Part shown: positions 34,101 to 41,571 of the stretch, piece after piece
How the letters are laid out: every line of letters begins with the position of its first letter
Numbering within the stretch: position 1 is the first letter of the stretch
Assembly (NCBI RefSeq): GCF_024298925.1
Contig: NZ_CP101283.1
Location: 3,291,001 to 3,355,000, forward strand
DNA: 64,000 bases
DNA from: Phenylobacterium sp. LH3H17
GTDB taxonomy: Bacteria; Pseudomonadota; Alphaproteobacteria; Caulobacterales; Caulobacteraceae
Direction: 5' to 3'
Made by a program: the position numbers and the translations under genes
Notes under the pieces: generated by a model
Told to the model about the DNA's origin: nothing
What the model saw: only the letters and a program-made list of their open reading frames with translations
Database searches by the model: none

Positions 34101-34173
34101 GGCTCGCCAGGGAAAGCACCGCCAGGGCGGAGGTGGCGAGCATGGCGCCGCGCCAGGAAACGACGGATTTCAT
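31114..34173 (-). CDS. TonB-dependent outer-membrane receptor
   Basis: 1019 residues. A signal peptide (VVSWRGAMLATSALAVLSLA region) is followed by EEVEELVIVGSQI as TonB-box region. The plug has LFRSIPQMGDV, GNTLVLLNGRRVV and VLRDGAAALYGSDAVAGVVN, and the barrel ends in YWYVSVRKTF. It is a different subfamily from copies A and B (plug and barrel differ throughout). It sits between a secreted amidohydrolase and a secreted M20 hydrolase on the same strand. I infer import of a peptide-like ligand processed by those two. Confidence 0.95.
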   Translation of the reverse strand: MKSVVSWRGAMLATSALAVLSLASQAAAQTTPAEEVEELVIVGSQIAGAKVTAAVPVTVVGAEQLDAIAATSGDDLFRSIPQMGDVSFNSSFLPNSSNSARGDVGSVNLRNLGVGNTLVLLNGRRVVAHPSSRADENLVPVLTYNTNAIPVSGLKRLEVLRDGAAALYGSDAVAGVVNTVLQDDFDGITVDAQYGAAEGTKLRELEFSAQLGRNFQDGRGNVSLFLNYTDRTALNAADQDYTASSDRRLLFADTRFAGASVPDGRLTATPWGSLQTPASFGTVRQGTTAITTSAGAFHPQPSTFASCNIPFGTGYCLDDGTPATAGADRNLRYDAPLSDNTTIMPEVERFNVFLTGRYDLTDNLEAFGEVGYYTATTSSAQAPTGTLSSLPITVPSANYWNPFGPTVFANGQANPNRLANLNVPAAGLPVTIRTYLFADAGPNQVDVENSQMRLLAGLKGDVAGFRWESALLYSEAEVEDVSDGISATLLQKQLGLSTADAYNPFNGGSLTNPSLGDATPSSQAALDAIRIKTVRKNTSSLALADFKVSKVDLFALPGGDVGFAAGVEYRRETQKDDRDARVDGTTNFTDSVTGQAFTGDLIGSSPSPDTKGSRKVLSAYAELAVPVVSPEMEIPLVRNLEFQLAGRYEDFSDAGDVAKPKVAFAWDLIEGLRLRGSWAQGFKAPNLEQVNATLVTRANTRTDWVRCEADLRAGRIASFSACARSGTTTAQRAGNPDLKPEESETWGGGVVFEPTFVPPELGHFIFTVDMWRVKQAGIVGLFGEGNALIADYLARVSGSSNADVVRADPTADDIAAFAGTGLAPVGQVLFVKDQYRNLLPQEARGVDIGVIWDLRTESWGDFNINFNAAKLVKFYRSPSPEIAALIAARAAGQINAGTTITGGGDLIRQNGRPEWKWSASATWRYEQFQVGAFTQFIGDVQDTDLLDATGDAWVVESQMTANLYGQYEFTDGLAANTRLRLGVRNITNEKPPLESGDGFLGALYQPYSRYWYVSVRKTF

Positions 34174-34229
34174 TGATCTAAGTCCCCACTAGAATTTTCA
34201 CCCGCGGACGCCAGGCGCCCGGTCGCGGG

Positions 34230-36035
34230 TCAGTTAAAAGTCACGTTGTCCACTTCCAGCCAGAGCTTCTCGCCCGGCCCCCGGCTGCCCGCGAACCCCA
34301 CCTCCAGCAGGTTGTCGCCGCTCCAGGGACCGGTTCCGGCGCCGCGTCCGGCCGCCCGCTTCAGCGCGCTGAACGGGATGTCGACCGCGGTCCAGTCGGC
34401 GCCGGCCGCGACCTCGGCGCGCCACTTGCCGCCCGTGGTGTTGATGTCGAGATTGTAGGTCCCCGCGCCGCGCAATTCGAAACGCACACCCTTGAAGGCG
34501 CGGGCGTCCACCGGCTCCACCGAACCGCGAGTGAGCGGAATGATCACGCCCGCCGTCGGATCGTCCTTGGCGGCCATGCGCGCGGCGAGGCTGAGCGCGT
34601 GGCCCGAGCCGGCGCGATCGATGACCTGGGCGACCTGCACCGTGCGGTCGATACCGCCGTCCATGTCGTTGAGACGCAGCGTGTCGAGGCTGGAGCGGCC
34701 GTCGGGGCGCTCGAAGTCGTCGATCAAGGGGGCGACCTCGATCGACGGCATGGCGTCATGACCGTTGGCCGGCGGCGCCTTGAAGCCCGGGCCGTGGACC
34801 AGCTTGCCGTCCACGAACACCCGGTCGGTCCTGCGTACGTCGGCGATATCTGTCCACGGGCTTCCGGCGACCAGCACCAGGTCGGCGCGCTTTCCGGGTT
34901 CGATGGTTCCGCGGTCGGCGATCTCGCCCAGGGCGCGGGCGGCGTTGGACGTGCCGGCCATCAGGGCCTGGGTCGGCGTCAGGCCCGCCTTCACCAGCAA
35001 CTCCATCTCGCGCAGGGTCGAGACCCCGTGCGGCGTGCCCGGCATGCCGGCGTCGGTGCCCAGCACCACATTGACCCCGGCGTCGCTCAAGGCCTTCACA
35101 TTGCCCAGGGCATGGCCGAACTTGGCCACCGATTGGCGGCGCGTGGGGGTGTCGGGCTGCTCGCGGCCGGACTTGTCGGGATCGTAGACCGCGAGCGTCG
35201 GCGCATAGGCCGTGCCCGCCGCCTTGATCACCGCCACTGTCTCGGCGTCGATCGGCTGGTCCTGCAGGCTGTGGGCGATGATGTCGACCTTGGCCCGGGC
35301 GGCGATCCGGCCGCGCTCCAGGGTGACCGTGTGGGTCAGGACCTTGATGTCGTTCTTGTGGGCCTCGTCCACCAGGGCGGTGAGCGTGCCCTGGTCCATG
35401 CTGGTGTTGTCGGCCGAGGCGCCGTAGCGCCAGCCATCCGTGAAGGCCTTGATGAAGTCCGGCTTGTAGGGGACCAGCGCCCTGACCTCGGTACGGGCGT
35501 CCTGCGGACTCGAGACCCACTTGGTGGTCGCCTCGTCGGCCCAGTCGGCCCCATGGCCGCCGGGCGTGCTCATGCGCGCCACGAAGTTCACGTGCGGGGT
35601 GGCCAGAGAGGTCAGCCAGCGACGGCGCGGGGCGAAGGACTCCGGCTGCTGATGGAAGTCGTTCACCGTCGTCACGCCCGCGGCGATATAGGCGCTGGCG
35701 ATGGCCGGCGTGATCCGCGGATCCCCGCCGGGGGTCCAGTGGGTGTGGACGTCGAAGAAGCCGGGCAACAGGGCCTTGCCCCTGGCGTCGATCACCACCG
35801 CGCCGCGGGGCGCCCGAACCTTTGGTCCCACGGCGACGATGCGGCCGTCGCGGATGACGACATTGGCGAGACGGGGGGCCGCGCCGGTGGCGTCGAACAC
35901 CGTGGCGCCCACGATGGCGGTCGCCCGCGGCTCGCCGGCCGAGGCCCCGCCGGAGAGTAGGACGACGCCGACGGCGAACCATACCCCGACGATCCGCCGG
36001 CCACGCCCTGCAATACCCACGATCACCCCCACCAC
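34230..36035 (-). CDS. Secreted amidohydrolase with C-terminal CIA30/CBM11-like domain
   Basis: 601 residues, long for the family because of an added tail. Signal peptide (IVGVWFAVGVVLLSGGASA). Metal-dependent amidohydrolase core: LPGFFDVHTHW, LTHTVTLERG, IAHSLQDQP, LGTDAGMPGTPHGVSTLREMELLV and RADLVLVAGSP, with the usual His and Asp ligands. From about residue 430 comes a beta-sandwich-like domain (LIDDFERPDGRSSL, GVRFELRGAGTYNLDI, LWLEVDNVTF) resembling the CIA30/CBM11 fold. The start is uncertain: several GTG codons lie at 36035-36020 and none has a good ribosome binding site. Substrate is unknown; a cyclic or N-acyl amide is plausible. Confidence 0.85.
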   Translation of the reverse strand: MVGVIVGIAGRGRRIVGVWFAVGVVLLSGGASAGEPRATAIVGATVFDATGAAPRLANVVIRDGRIVAVGPKVRAPRGAVVIDARGKALLPGFFDVHTHWTPGGDPRITPAIASAYIAAGVTTVNDFHQQPESFAPRRRWLTSLATPHVNFVARMSTPGGHGADWADEATTKWVSSPQDARTEVRALVPYKPDFIKAFTDGWRYGASADNTSMDQGTLTALVDEAHKNDIKVLTHTVTLERGRIAARAKVDIIAHSLQDQPIDAETVAVIKAAGTAYAPTLAVYDPDKSGREQPDTPTRRQSVAKFGHALGNVKALSDAGVNVVLGTDAGMPGTPHGVSTLREMELLVKAGLTPTQALMAGTSNAARALGEIADRGTIEPGKRADLVLVAGSPWTDIADVRRTDRVFVDGKLVHGPGFKAPPANGHDAMPSIEVAPLIDDFERPDGRSSLDTLRLNDMDGGIDRTVQVAQVIDRAGSGHALSLAARMAAKDDPTAGVIIPLTRGSVEPVDARAFKGVRFELRGAGTYNLDINTTGGKWRAEVAAGADWTAVDIPFSALKRAAGRGAGTGPWSGDNLLEVGFAGSRGPGEKLWLEVDNVTFN

Positions 36036-36489
36036 TCGTACGCGCCCGACCGCCGCAGGATCGATCCCCTGGAATCCAGTCCGGGGTCAGGCGGCGAGAT
36101 GAATTCATACTAATCGGCGTTCAGGAAGTCCGGCCGGACCAATTCGATCCGGCTTTCGGGCGAATATGGCGCCGAGAGCGCACCGCCCGAACGATTTGGC
36201 GTCAATCGGCGACAACGACGATCCAGCCCGCAGCACGGCGTTCGGCGACCGGGGCAGTGGCGAGGCCGGGATCGGTCAGCTCGTAGCGGATGAGACCTGC
36301 GACCAGATGGGTTCGATTCGCAGGTCCCTCCAGCGACGCACGGGCATCCTATCGACGCGGCGACATGTCCCCCCAACGCTTGAGCCAGACTGCGCCGGCC
36401 CTTTCGCGCCTTTCGATTGCAAGCTCTTCATTTGAACGACGAGCGCTCCGATATAGTTTGGGCGGCGAACGTCCAACGAACAGGATCAC
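36036..36489. other. Intergenic region upstream of sppA and the amidohydrolase gene
   Basis: 454 bases between divergent genes. No tRNA, terminator or confident gene was found. Several open frames overlap one another and lack ribosome binding sites. The only protein-like stretch is on the minus strand, about 36202-36345 (it includes HLVAGLIRYELTDPG). It has a stop directly upstream and no start codon, so it could be a gene remnant. Confidence 0.45.
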
Positions 36490-38262
36490 ATGAAGCAATT
36501 CCTCATCACCACGGCCGGCGTCTTTGCGGGCCTGGTGCTTTTCCTGGTTGGCGTGCCCTTCCTGCTGATCGTCATGGCCGCCGGGGCCGCCAAGCCGACG
36601 CCCACCCCGGCCCACGCGGTGCTGCAACTCGACCTGCGCGATCCCCTGACCGATCAGGATCCGATCAATCCCTTCGCCAGCCTGGGCCGCCGTTCGATGT
36701 CGGTCATGTCGGTGATCGAGACCCTCGATCGGGCCGGCAAGGACGGCAAGGTCAAGGGCGTCCTGGTCCGTCTGCCCGAGGGCGGGATGGCGCCGGCCGC
36801 CGCCGACGAGATCCGGCTGGCGATCAAGAAATTCCGCGCCAGCGGCAAGTCCGTGATCGCCCACAGCCAGGGGCTCTATCCCTCCGGCGTGGTCTCCTCG
36901 ACCTATATGCTGGGCGCCTCGGCCGACGAGCTGTGGATGCAGCCCGGCGCCTCGTTCCAGGTGGTGGGCCTGTCCGGCGAGGACATCTTCCTCAAGCGCG
37001 CCTTCGACAAGTATGGGGTCAAGCCGCAGTACGAGCAGCGCCACGAGTACAAGAACGCGGTCAATCCCTACCTCTACAGCGACTACACGCCCGCCCACCG
37101 GGAGAGCACGCTCTCCTGGATGGGCTCGGTTTACTCCAGCGCGCTCGCCACCGCCGCCCTCGACCGCAAGGCTGACGCCGGACGCCTGCGCGCCACGATG
37201 GAGGCCGGACCCTATCTGGCTGAGGACGCCATCAAACTGAAGCTGATCGACAGGGTCGGCCAGGTGAAGGAGGCCGAGACCGCCGCCCTGGCCAAGGCCG
37301 GCAAAGGCGCCGAACTGATCGATTTCGAGAAGTACATGCGCGGTCGCGATCACGAGAGGGGAACCGGCCCGGCGATCGCCATCGTGGAGGGCGAGGGCGC
37401 CATCGTGACCGGCCATGACGGTACGGCCAACCCGTTCGCCGGCGGCTCGGCCATGCACTCAGACGACATCTCCGAGGCGCTGTACGACGCCATCGAGGAC
37501 AAGGACGTGAAGGCCATCGTCTTCCGCGTCTCCTCCCCCGGCGGCTCGGACACCGCCTCGGAACAGATCCTCGCCGCCGTGCGCGCCGCCAAGGCGGCCA
37601 AGAAGCCGGTGGTGGTATCCATGGGGACCTATGCGGCCTCCGGCGGCTATTGGGTCTCGAGCCAGGCCTCGGCCATCGTCGCCCAGCCGACCACGCTCAC
37701 CGGCTCCATCGGTGTGTTCGGCGGCAAGTTCGCGGTCGGCGAGGCCCTGGGTCGGTTCGGGGTCGATGTGCGCCATTTGGGCGTCGGGAGCGAGTATGCC
37801 GCGACCTTCGGCCTGGGATCCGAGCTCACCCCGGTCCAGCGCGCCGCCTTCGCCGGCTGGATGGACCGCATCTACGCCAACTTCATCGCCCGGGTCGCCG
37901 ATGGTCGCAAATTGTCGCCCGAGCGGGTGGGCGAGGTCGCCAAGGGCCGGGTCTGGACCGGCGCCCAGGCGCGCGAACTCGGACTGGTCGACGAGGTGGG
38001 CGGCTTCTACCAGGCGGTGGACAAGGCCAAGAGCCTCGCCGGCCTGAAGGGCGACGTGCGGCTGAAGCGCATGACTGCGTCCGTCTCGCCGTTCGAGGCG
38101 CTGGAGAGCGCGCTGGGCGTCTCAGCGACCTCGGTCCGAACCCTGGCGGCCGCGGCCTGGATCCTGGGCGATCCGCGCGCCAAGGGCCTGCTGGACCAGA
38201 TGGCCGCCGAGCGGATGCGCGGTTCCGGCGCCATGGTCCTGGCTCCGACGCCGGTGAACTAA
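36490..38262 (+). CDS. sppA: Signal peptide peptidase SppA, 67K type
   Basis: 590 residues, the double-domain form typical of Gram-negative bacteria. An N-terminal membrane anchor (FLITTAGVFAGLVLFLVGVP) leads to two ClpP-like domains. The first supplies the general-base Lys region (EDAIKLKLIDRVGQ). The second has VFRVSSPGGSDTASEQIL and the nucleophile in GTYAASGGYW, then LTGSIGVFGGKF. It degrades cleaved signal peptides from the periplasmic side of the inner membrane. AGGA lies five bases before the ATG. Converges on the retropepsin-like gene with a 4-base overlap. Confidence 0.94.
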   Translation: MKQFLITTAGVFAGLVLFLVGVPFLLIVMAAGAAKPTPTPAHAVLQLDLRDPLTDQDPINPFASLGRRSMSVMSVIETLDRAGKDGKVKGVLVRLPEGGMAPAAADEIRLAIKKFRASGKSVIAHSQGLYPSGVVSSTYMLGASADELWMQPGASFQVVGLSGEDIFLKRAFDKYGVKPQYEQRHEYKNAVNPYLYSDYTPAHRESTLSWMGSVYSSALATAALDRKADAGRLRATMEAGPYLAEDAIKLKLIDRVGQVKEAETAALAKAGKGAELIDFEKYMRGRDHERGTGPAIAIVEGEGAIVTGHDGTANPFAGGSAMHSDDISEALYDAIEDKDVKAIVFRVSSPGGSDTASEQILAAVRAAKAAKKPVVVSMGTYAASGGYWVSSQASAIVAQPTTLTGSIGVFGGKFAVGEALGRFGVDVRHLGVGSEYAATFGLGSELTPVQRAAFAGWMDRIYANFIARVADGRKLSPERVGEVAKGRVWTGAQARELGLVDEVGGFYQAVDKAKSLAGLKGDVRLKRMTASVSPFEALESALGVSATSVRTLAAAAWILGDPRAKGLLDQMAAERMRGSGAMVLAPTPVN

Positions 38263-39293
38263 CCGATCCGGCGAAGGGTCTTGGGCGGGGTGCGGAACAG
38301 CACCCGGCGATTGCCGAAGTCGAGTTCGATCGCCTCGAAATGGCGCATGACGTCGATCCCCACCAGGATCGCCGGACGATCGCTCAGGTCCCAGAGCTTG
38401 AAGATGTGCAGGTCCGCGAACACCGCCGACAGGTTGCCGATGCTCAGGCCACCCATCCGCAACGGCGGCACCGAGGAGAGCTCCCCGCGCGCCCGCTGGC
38501 CCGTGGCGCTGATCAGCTCGACCACCGAGACCTGGGCCGTCAGGCCCATCGGCGTGGACCGGAGCTGCTCGTAGAGCTTCAGGTTGCCGACCGTGTTCTG
38601 CGATCCGGAGTCCAGGAAGGCGGTCACCGGCACCCCGCCCAGGTCGGCGTCGATGATGATCAGCTGGCCGAACCGATAGCGCGCGGGGACAATGACCACA
38701 TTGTCGATGGCGGCTTCGTCCGCCGCGTTGTCGCGCAACCGGCTGTCGGAGACGTTCTGGCGCGTGCGGAAGCTGATGTCGTCAGCCTTGCTGATGGTCA
38801 GGAAGTTGCGCTTGAAGTCCATGGCGACCCGCCGGTTTTTCAGCACGTCGACCCCCATCAGGCCGTCGGCGCCCAGGCGCGCGCGGTCCAGTGTCGGCGC
38901 CCGCAGGCGCCGGGACGACACCTTTCCCACGTCCAGGCGATCGATCATGGCGGTCTCGGAGGGCTCTACCCCGGCGATTCCATGGATCTGAGCCTTTCCC
39001 GCCGACGGCAGCCGCAGTTGCTGGGACAGTTCGCGCGAGATGACGGTGCGGTTGGCGCCGGTGTCGACCACGAAGTCGAACGGTCCCTGGCCGTTGATGA
39101 AGACCGGCGCGGTCATCCGGCTGGCCACGTCCGACGCCGAGCCCAGGGCGGCGGTGTCGTCGCTCGGCGCCGGGTCGGCCAGGTTGACCAGGATCGGCGG
39201 GCCGACATGCGACGCCGTGGCGGCGCATCCGGCCGTCGCCAGGCTGGCGCCGATCACCGTGACCGCGCGTCTGCGAGTCCAAGTCACTTTCAC
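38259..39293 (-). CDS. Retropepsin-like aspartic protease lipoprotein with two active-site motifs
   Basis: GTG start at 39293 or 39287; the upstream open frame is a shadow. 344 residues. Residues about 5-22 form a signal with twin Arg and a lipobox-like end (ATAGC). The first lobe has FVVDTGANRTVIS (Asp about 77) and, later, ADGLMGVDVL. The second lobe has TAFLDSGSQNTVG (Asp about 228) and ILVGIDVM. Bacterial retropepsin-like proteins usually carry one motif and dimerise; here two lobes lie in one chain, as in pepsin. Likely periplasmic or outer-membrane anchored. Substrate is unknown. Confidence 0.8.
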   Translation of the reverse strand: MKVTWTRRRAVTVIGASLATAGCAATASHVGPPILVNLADPAPSDDTAALGSASDVASRMTAPVFINGQGPFDFVVDTGANRTVISRELSQQLRLPSAGKAQIHGIAGVEPSETAMIDRLDVGKVSSRRLRAPTLDRARLGADGLMGVDVLKNRRVAMDFKRNFLTISKADDISFRTRQNVSDSRLRDNAADEAAIDNVVIVPARYRFGQLIIIDADLGGVPVTAFLDSGSQNTVGNLKLYEQLRSTPMGLTAQVSVVELISATGQRARGELSSVPPLRMGGLSIGNLSAVFADLHIFKLWDLSDRPAILVGIDVMRHFEAIELDFGNRRVLFRTPPKTLRRIG

Positions 39294-39414
39294 CTGCGCC
39301 TTCCCCCCGATCCCGACATGCCACGGCGATTTTGACCCGCAAAACGAAAACACCGGGCCGGCCACGCCCCACGCGTCGGTTTTCGCGGCGGAGCCCAGGC
39401 TGTAGAAGGATGCG

Positions 39415-40596
39415 ATGAAAACCTTCGAACAGGTCCAGGCCGCCGCCCAGGCCGGCGACGCGGCCTCGCAAGACCTCCTGGCCCAGGCGCTGGAACAGAT
39501 GGGCCGAATCGACGAGGCCCTGACCTGGTGGGTTAAGGCGGCCAAGAGCGGATTTCCCGCCGCCCACGCCAAGCTCGGCCTCTGGCAATTGGTGGGCTTC
39601 AAGCTGCCCCAGAACAGCCAGGAGGGCGTGGCGCGGGTCGCCGCCGCCGCCCAGGCGGGCGACCCGCTCGGCCTGAGCCTGGCCGCGGTGATCGACGCCG
39701 GGGGGATCGGCGCGCCGCGCGACGTGGCCCGCGCCCTGGGATGGCTGACCCAGGCCGCCACGGCAGGCGACGCCCAGGCCGCCTGCCAGCTCGGACTGCT
39801 GGTCGGCCTCTCCGGCCCCAACGCCGCCCTGGCGCGAACCGTGCTGGCCAGCGCCGCCGCGGCGGGCTCCGAACCCGCGAGGCGCGCCCTGGGCTCCCAG
39901 CCGTTTGCGGCCGGCGCCATCGACTGGGCCGCGGTCCGCGCCGCGGTCGATCTCTCCGCCTTCGAGGGGCCCCTGCCCCGCGAGGAGGTCCGCGCCTCGC
40001 CTGCGATCGCCCTCGTCCCCGACCTGTTGCCCGGATGGGTCTGCGACTACGTCATGGCCATGGCCGAGCCGGCCCTGCAGCGGGGCATGGTCGTCAACCA
40101 GGCTGGCGGCGAAAGCGTCGAGGACGTTCGATCCAACCGGGTGATGAACTTCGGCCTGGCCGACAGCGATGTCGTTCTGGAACTGGTCAACAGCCGGATC
40201 GCCGCTGCCGCCGGCATGCCCGCGGAGAACGCCGAAGGCCTGGGCGTCTTGCATTATGCGCCGGGCGAGCGCTACGCGCCGCACGTGGACTACATCCCCG
40301 ACACCCCCGCCAACGCCGCGCACCTGGCCGCGCGGGGACAGCGGGTGCGTACGGTCCTGGTCTATCTCAACGAGGGCTTCGATGGCGGCGCCACGGAGTT
40401 CCCGCGCCTGGAACTCAGCTTCAAGCCGCCCCGGGGTTCGGCCCTGATCTTCGACAGCGTCAAGGCCGACGGGGCGGTCGATCCTGCAACCCTGCACATG
40501 GGCGCCCCTCCCACCCGCGGCGAGAAGTGGGTCATCTCCAAGTGGTTCCGCACCAAGGCCTTGCGTCCGGGCCCCTCCGCGGCCGCGAAGCCCTAG
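39415..40596 (+). CDS. Sel1-repeat protein with 2OG-Fe(II) oxygenase (prolyl 4-hydroxylase) domain
   Basis: 393 residues. The N-terminal 170 residues are Sel1/TPR-like helical repeats (AGDAASQDLLAQAL, AAHAKLGLWQLV, DAQAACQLGLLVGLSG). The C-terminal 200 residues are a P4Hc-type dioxygenase with the iron ligands His 290 and Asp 292 (YAPHVDYIPD) and distal His about 361 (LHMGAPPT), and the 2OG-binding basic residue in RGEKWVISKW. No signal peptide, so cytoplasmic. It hydroxylates an unknown target; the repeats may bind that protein. A sulfotransferase-like gene follows after 63 bases. Confidence 0.9.
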   Translation: MKTFEQVQAAAQAGDAASQDLLAQALEQMGRIDEALTWWVKAAKSGFPAAHAKLGLWQLVGFKLPQNSQEGVARVAAAAQAGDPLGLSLAAVIDAGGIGAPRDVARALGWLTQAATAGDAQAACQLGLLVGLSGPNAALARTVLASAAAAGSEPARRALGSQPFAAGAIDWAAVRAAVDLSAFEGPLPREEVRASPAIALVPDLLPGWVCDYVMAMAEPALQRGMVVNQAGGESVEDVRSNRVMNFGLADSDVVLELVNSRIAAAAGMPAENAEGLGVLHYAPGERYAPHVDYIPDTPANAAHLAARGQRVRTVLVYLNEGFDGGATEFPRLELSFKPPRGSALIFDSVKADGAVDPATLHMGAPPTRGEKWVISKWFRTKALRPGPSAAAKP

Positions 40597-40659
40597 GGTC
40601 GCTATTGCCTGTTGCACGCCGTCCGCCTAGCGATGTCGGCCAGTCGAAGGAGACTCTCC

Positions 40660-41451
40660 ATGTCCGCCGCCGTTGTGATGAGCCGGCCCGACACCCTGAA
40701 TCCGGACGTCCGGCGGTTCGCCCAGACGCCTTTGCGCCAGACCGCCTTCCTGAACGGCGTGCCGAAGTGCGGGACCCACCTGCTGCGCAACATCGTGCGC
40801 ATGTTCGTGCCGGTCGAGCAGCACTACGACCGCGAGTTCATCCAGATCCCGAACCTGCAGCAGCACATGCCGGCCCTGGCCAAGGACCGCCCGCTGTTCA
40901 GCGTCGGCCACATGCTGTTCGCCGACATCTCGATCATCGCGCTCAGGCACGCGCGGCACGTGATCCTGGTGCGCGATCCCCATGACTATGTGCTCGCCCG
41001 GGCGCGGTTCACCCTGTCGGACCAGTTCAACCACCCACAGCTGAACCACCTGAAAGGCGGCGCGGTCAGCGTCGAGCAGATGCTCAACATGATGATCTTC
41101 GGGATTCCGGGCCGCAGCCCGGCCCTGCGCGAGGTCTTCACCTTCCACGCCGTCTCCTGGATGGGGACCGGCGCGGATGTGGTGCGCTACGAGGACATCG
41201 TCGCCCATCTGCGCGACCTCGACGCGCCGGCGGCGGAGGCCTTCTTCGCCGACCTGCTCGGCAAGTTCGGGATCGCGCTGACCGGTGACTGGCGCGAGCG
41301 GGTCAAGGTCGGATCCGACCGCAAGCACAGCGCCACGTCACGCGAGGCGCTCTCGGTGGGCCAGACCATGCCGGAAACCCTGCCGGACATTCAGAAGCAG
41401 CTGGTGGAGCACTCGGCTCCCGGCCTGCGCGCCCTGCTCGGCTACGCCTAG
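40660..41451 (+). CDS. Sulfotransferase-family protein
   Basis: Start at 40660, where GAAGGAG sits at good spacing; an earlier in-frame ATG at 40612 lacks one. 263 residues. The motif GVPKCGTHLLRNIV matches the 5'-phosphosulfate loop of PAPS-dependent sulfotransferases (PKSGTTWL type), and VILVRDPHDYVLARARF matches the 3'-phosphate motif. A conserved YEDIV follows. Acceptor unknown. The preceding oxygenase gene on the same strand suggests a joint modification of one substrate, but this is only a guess. Confidence 0.8.
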   Translation: MSAAVVMSRPDTLNPDVRRFAQTPLRQTAFLNGVPKCGTHLLRNIVRMFVPVEQHYDREFIQIPNLQQHMPALAKDRPLFSVGHMLFADISIIALRHARHVILVRDPHDYVLARARFTLSDQFNHPQLNHLKGGAVSVEQMLNMMIFGIPGRSPALREVFTFHAVSWMGTGADVVRYEDIVAHLRDLDAPAAEAFFADLLGKFGIALTGDWRERVKVGSDRKHSATSREALSVGQTMPETLPDIQKQLVEHSAPGLRALLGYA

Positions 41452-41464
41452 GTTCGCTCCGATC

Positions 41465-41485
41465 CTTCTCCCGCACGGGGAGAAG
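41465..41485. repeat. Intergenic palindrome (CTTCTCCC/GGGAGAAG)
   Basis: CTTCTCCC and GGGAGAAG at 41465-41472 and 41478-41485 form an 8-bp perfect stem 13 bases after the sulfotransferase stop. Same type as the palindromes at 2728-2752 and 47141-47174. It could end transcription weakly on the plus strand. Confidence 0.55.
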
Positions 41486-41513
41486 ACAATCGACATCGCC
41501 GATCTTCGGCCAC

Positions 41514-41548
41514 GAAAAAGGGGCGGCGGACCGAAGTCCGCCGCCCCC
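41514..41548 (-). terminator. Terminator of TonB-dependent receptor copy B
   Basis: On the minus strand GGGGCGGCGGAC pairs with GTCCGCCGCCCC around a 4-base loop, followed by five T. It starts 24 bases after the receptor stop. This is a canonical intrinsic terminator. Confidence 0.9.
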
Positions 41549-41571
41549 AATTCGTTTGGCGTCAGCCGTGC

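Noticed and set aside
36110..36435. Overlapping open frames of about 88 residues on both strands before sppA
   Set aside because: No ribosome binding site, Arg/Pro-rich composition, and they overlap each other.
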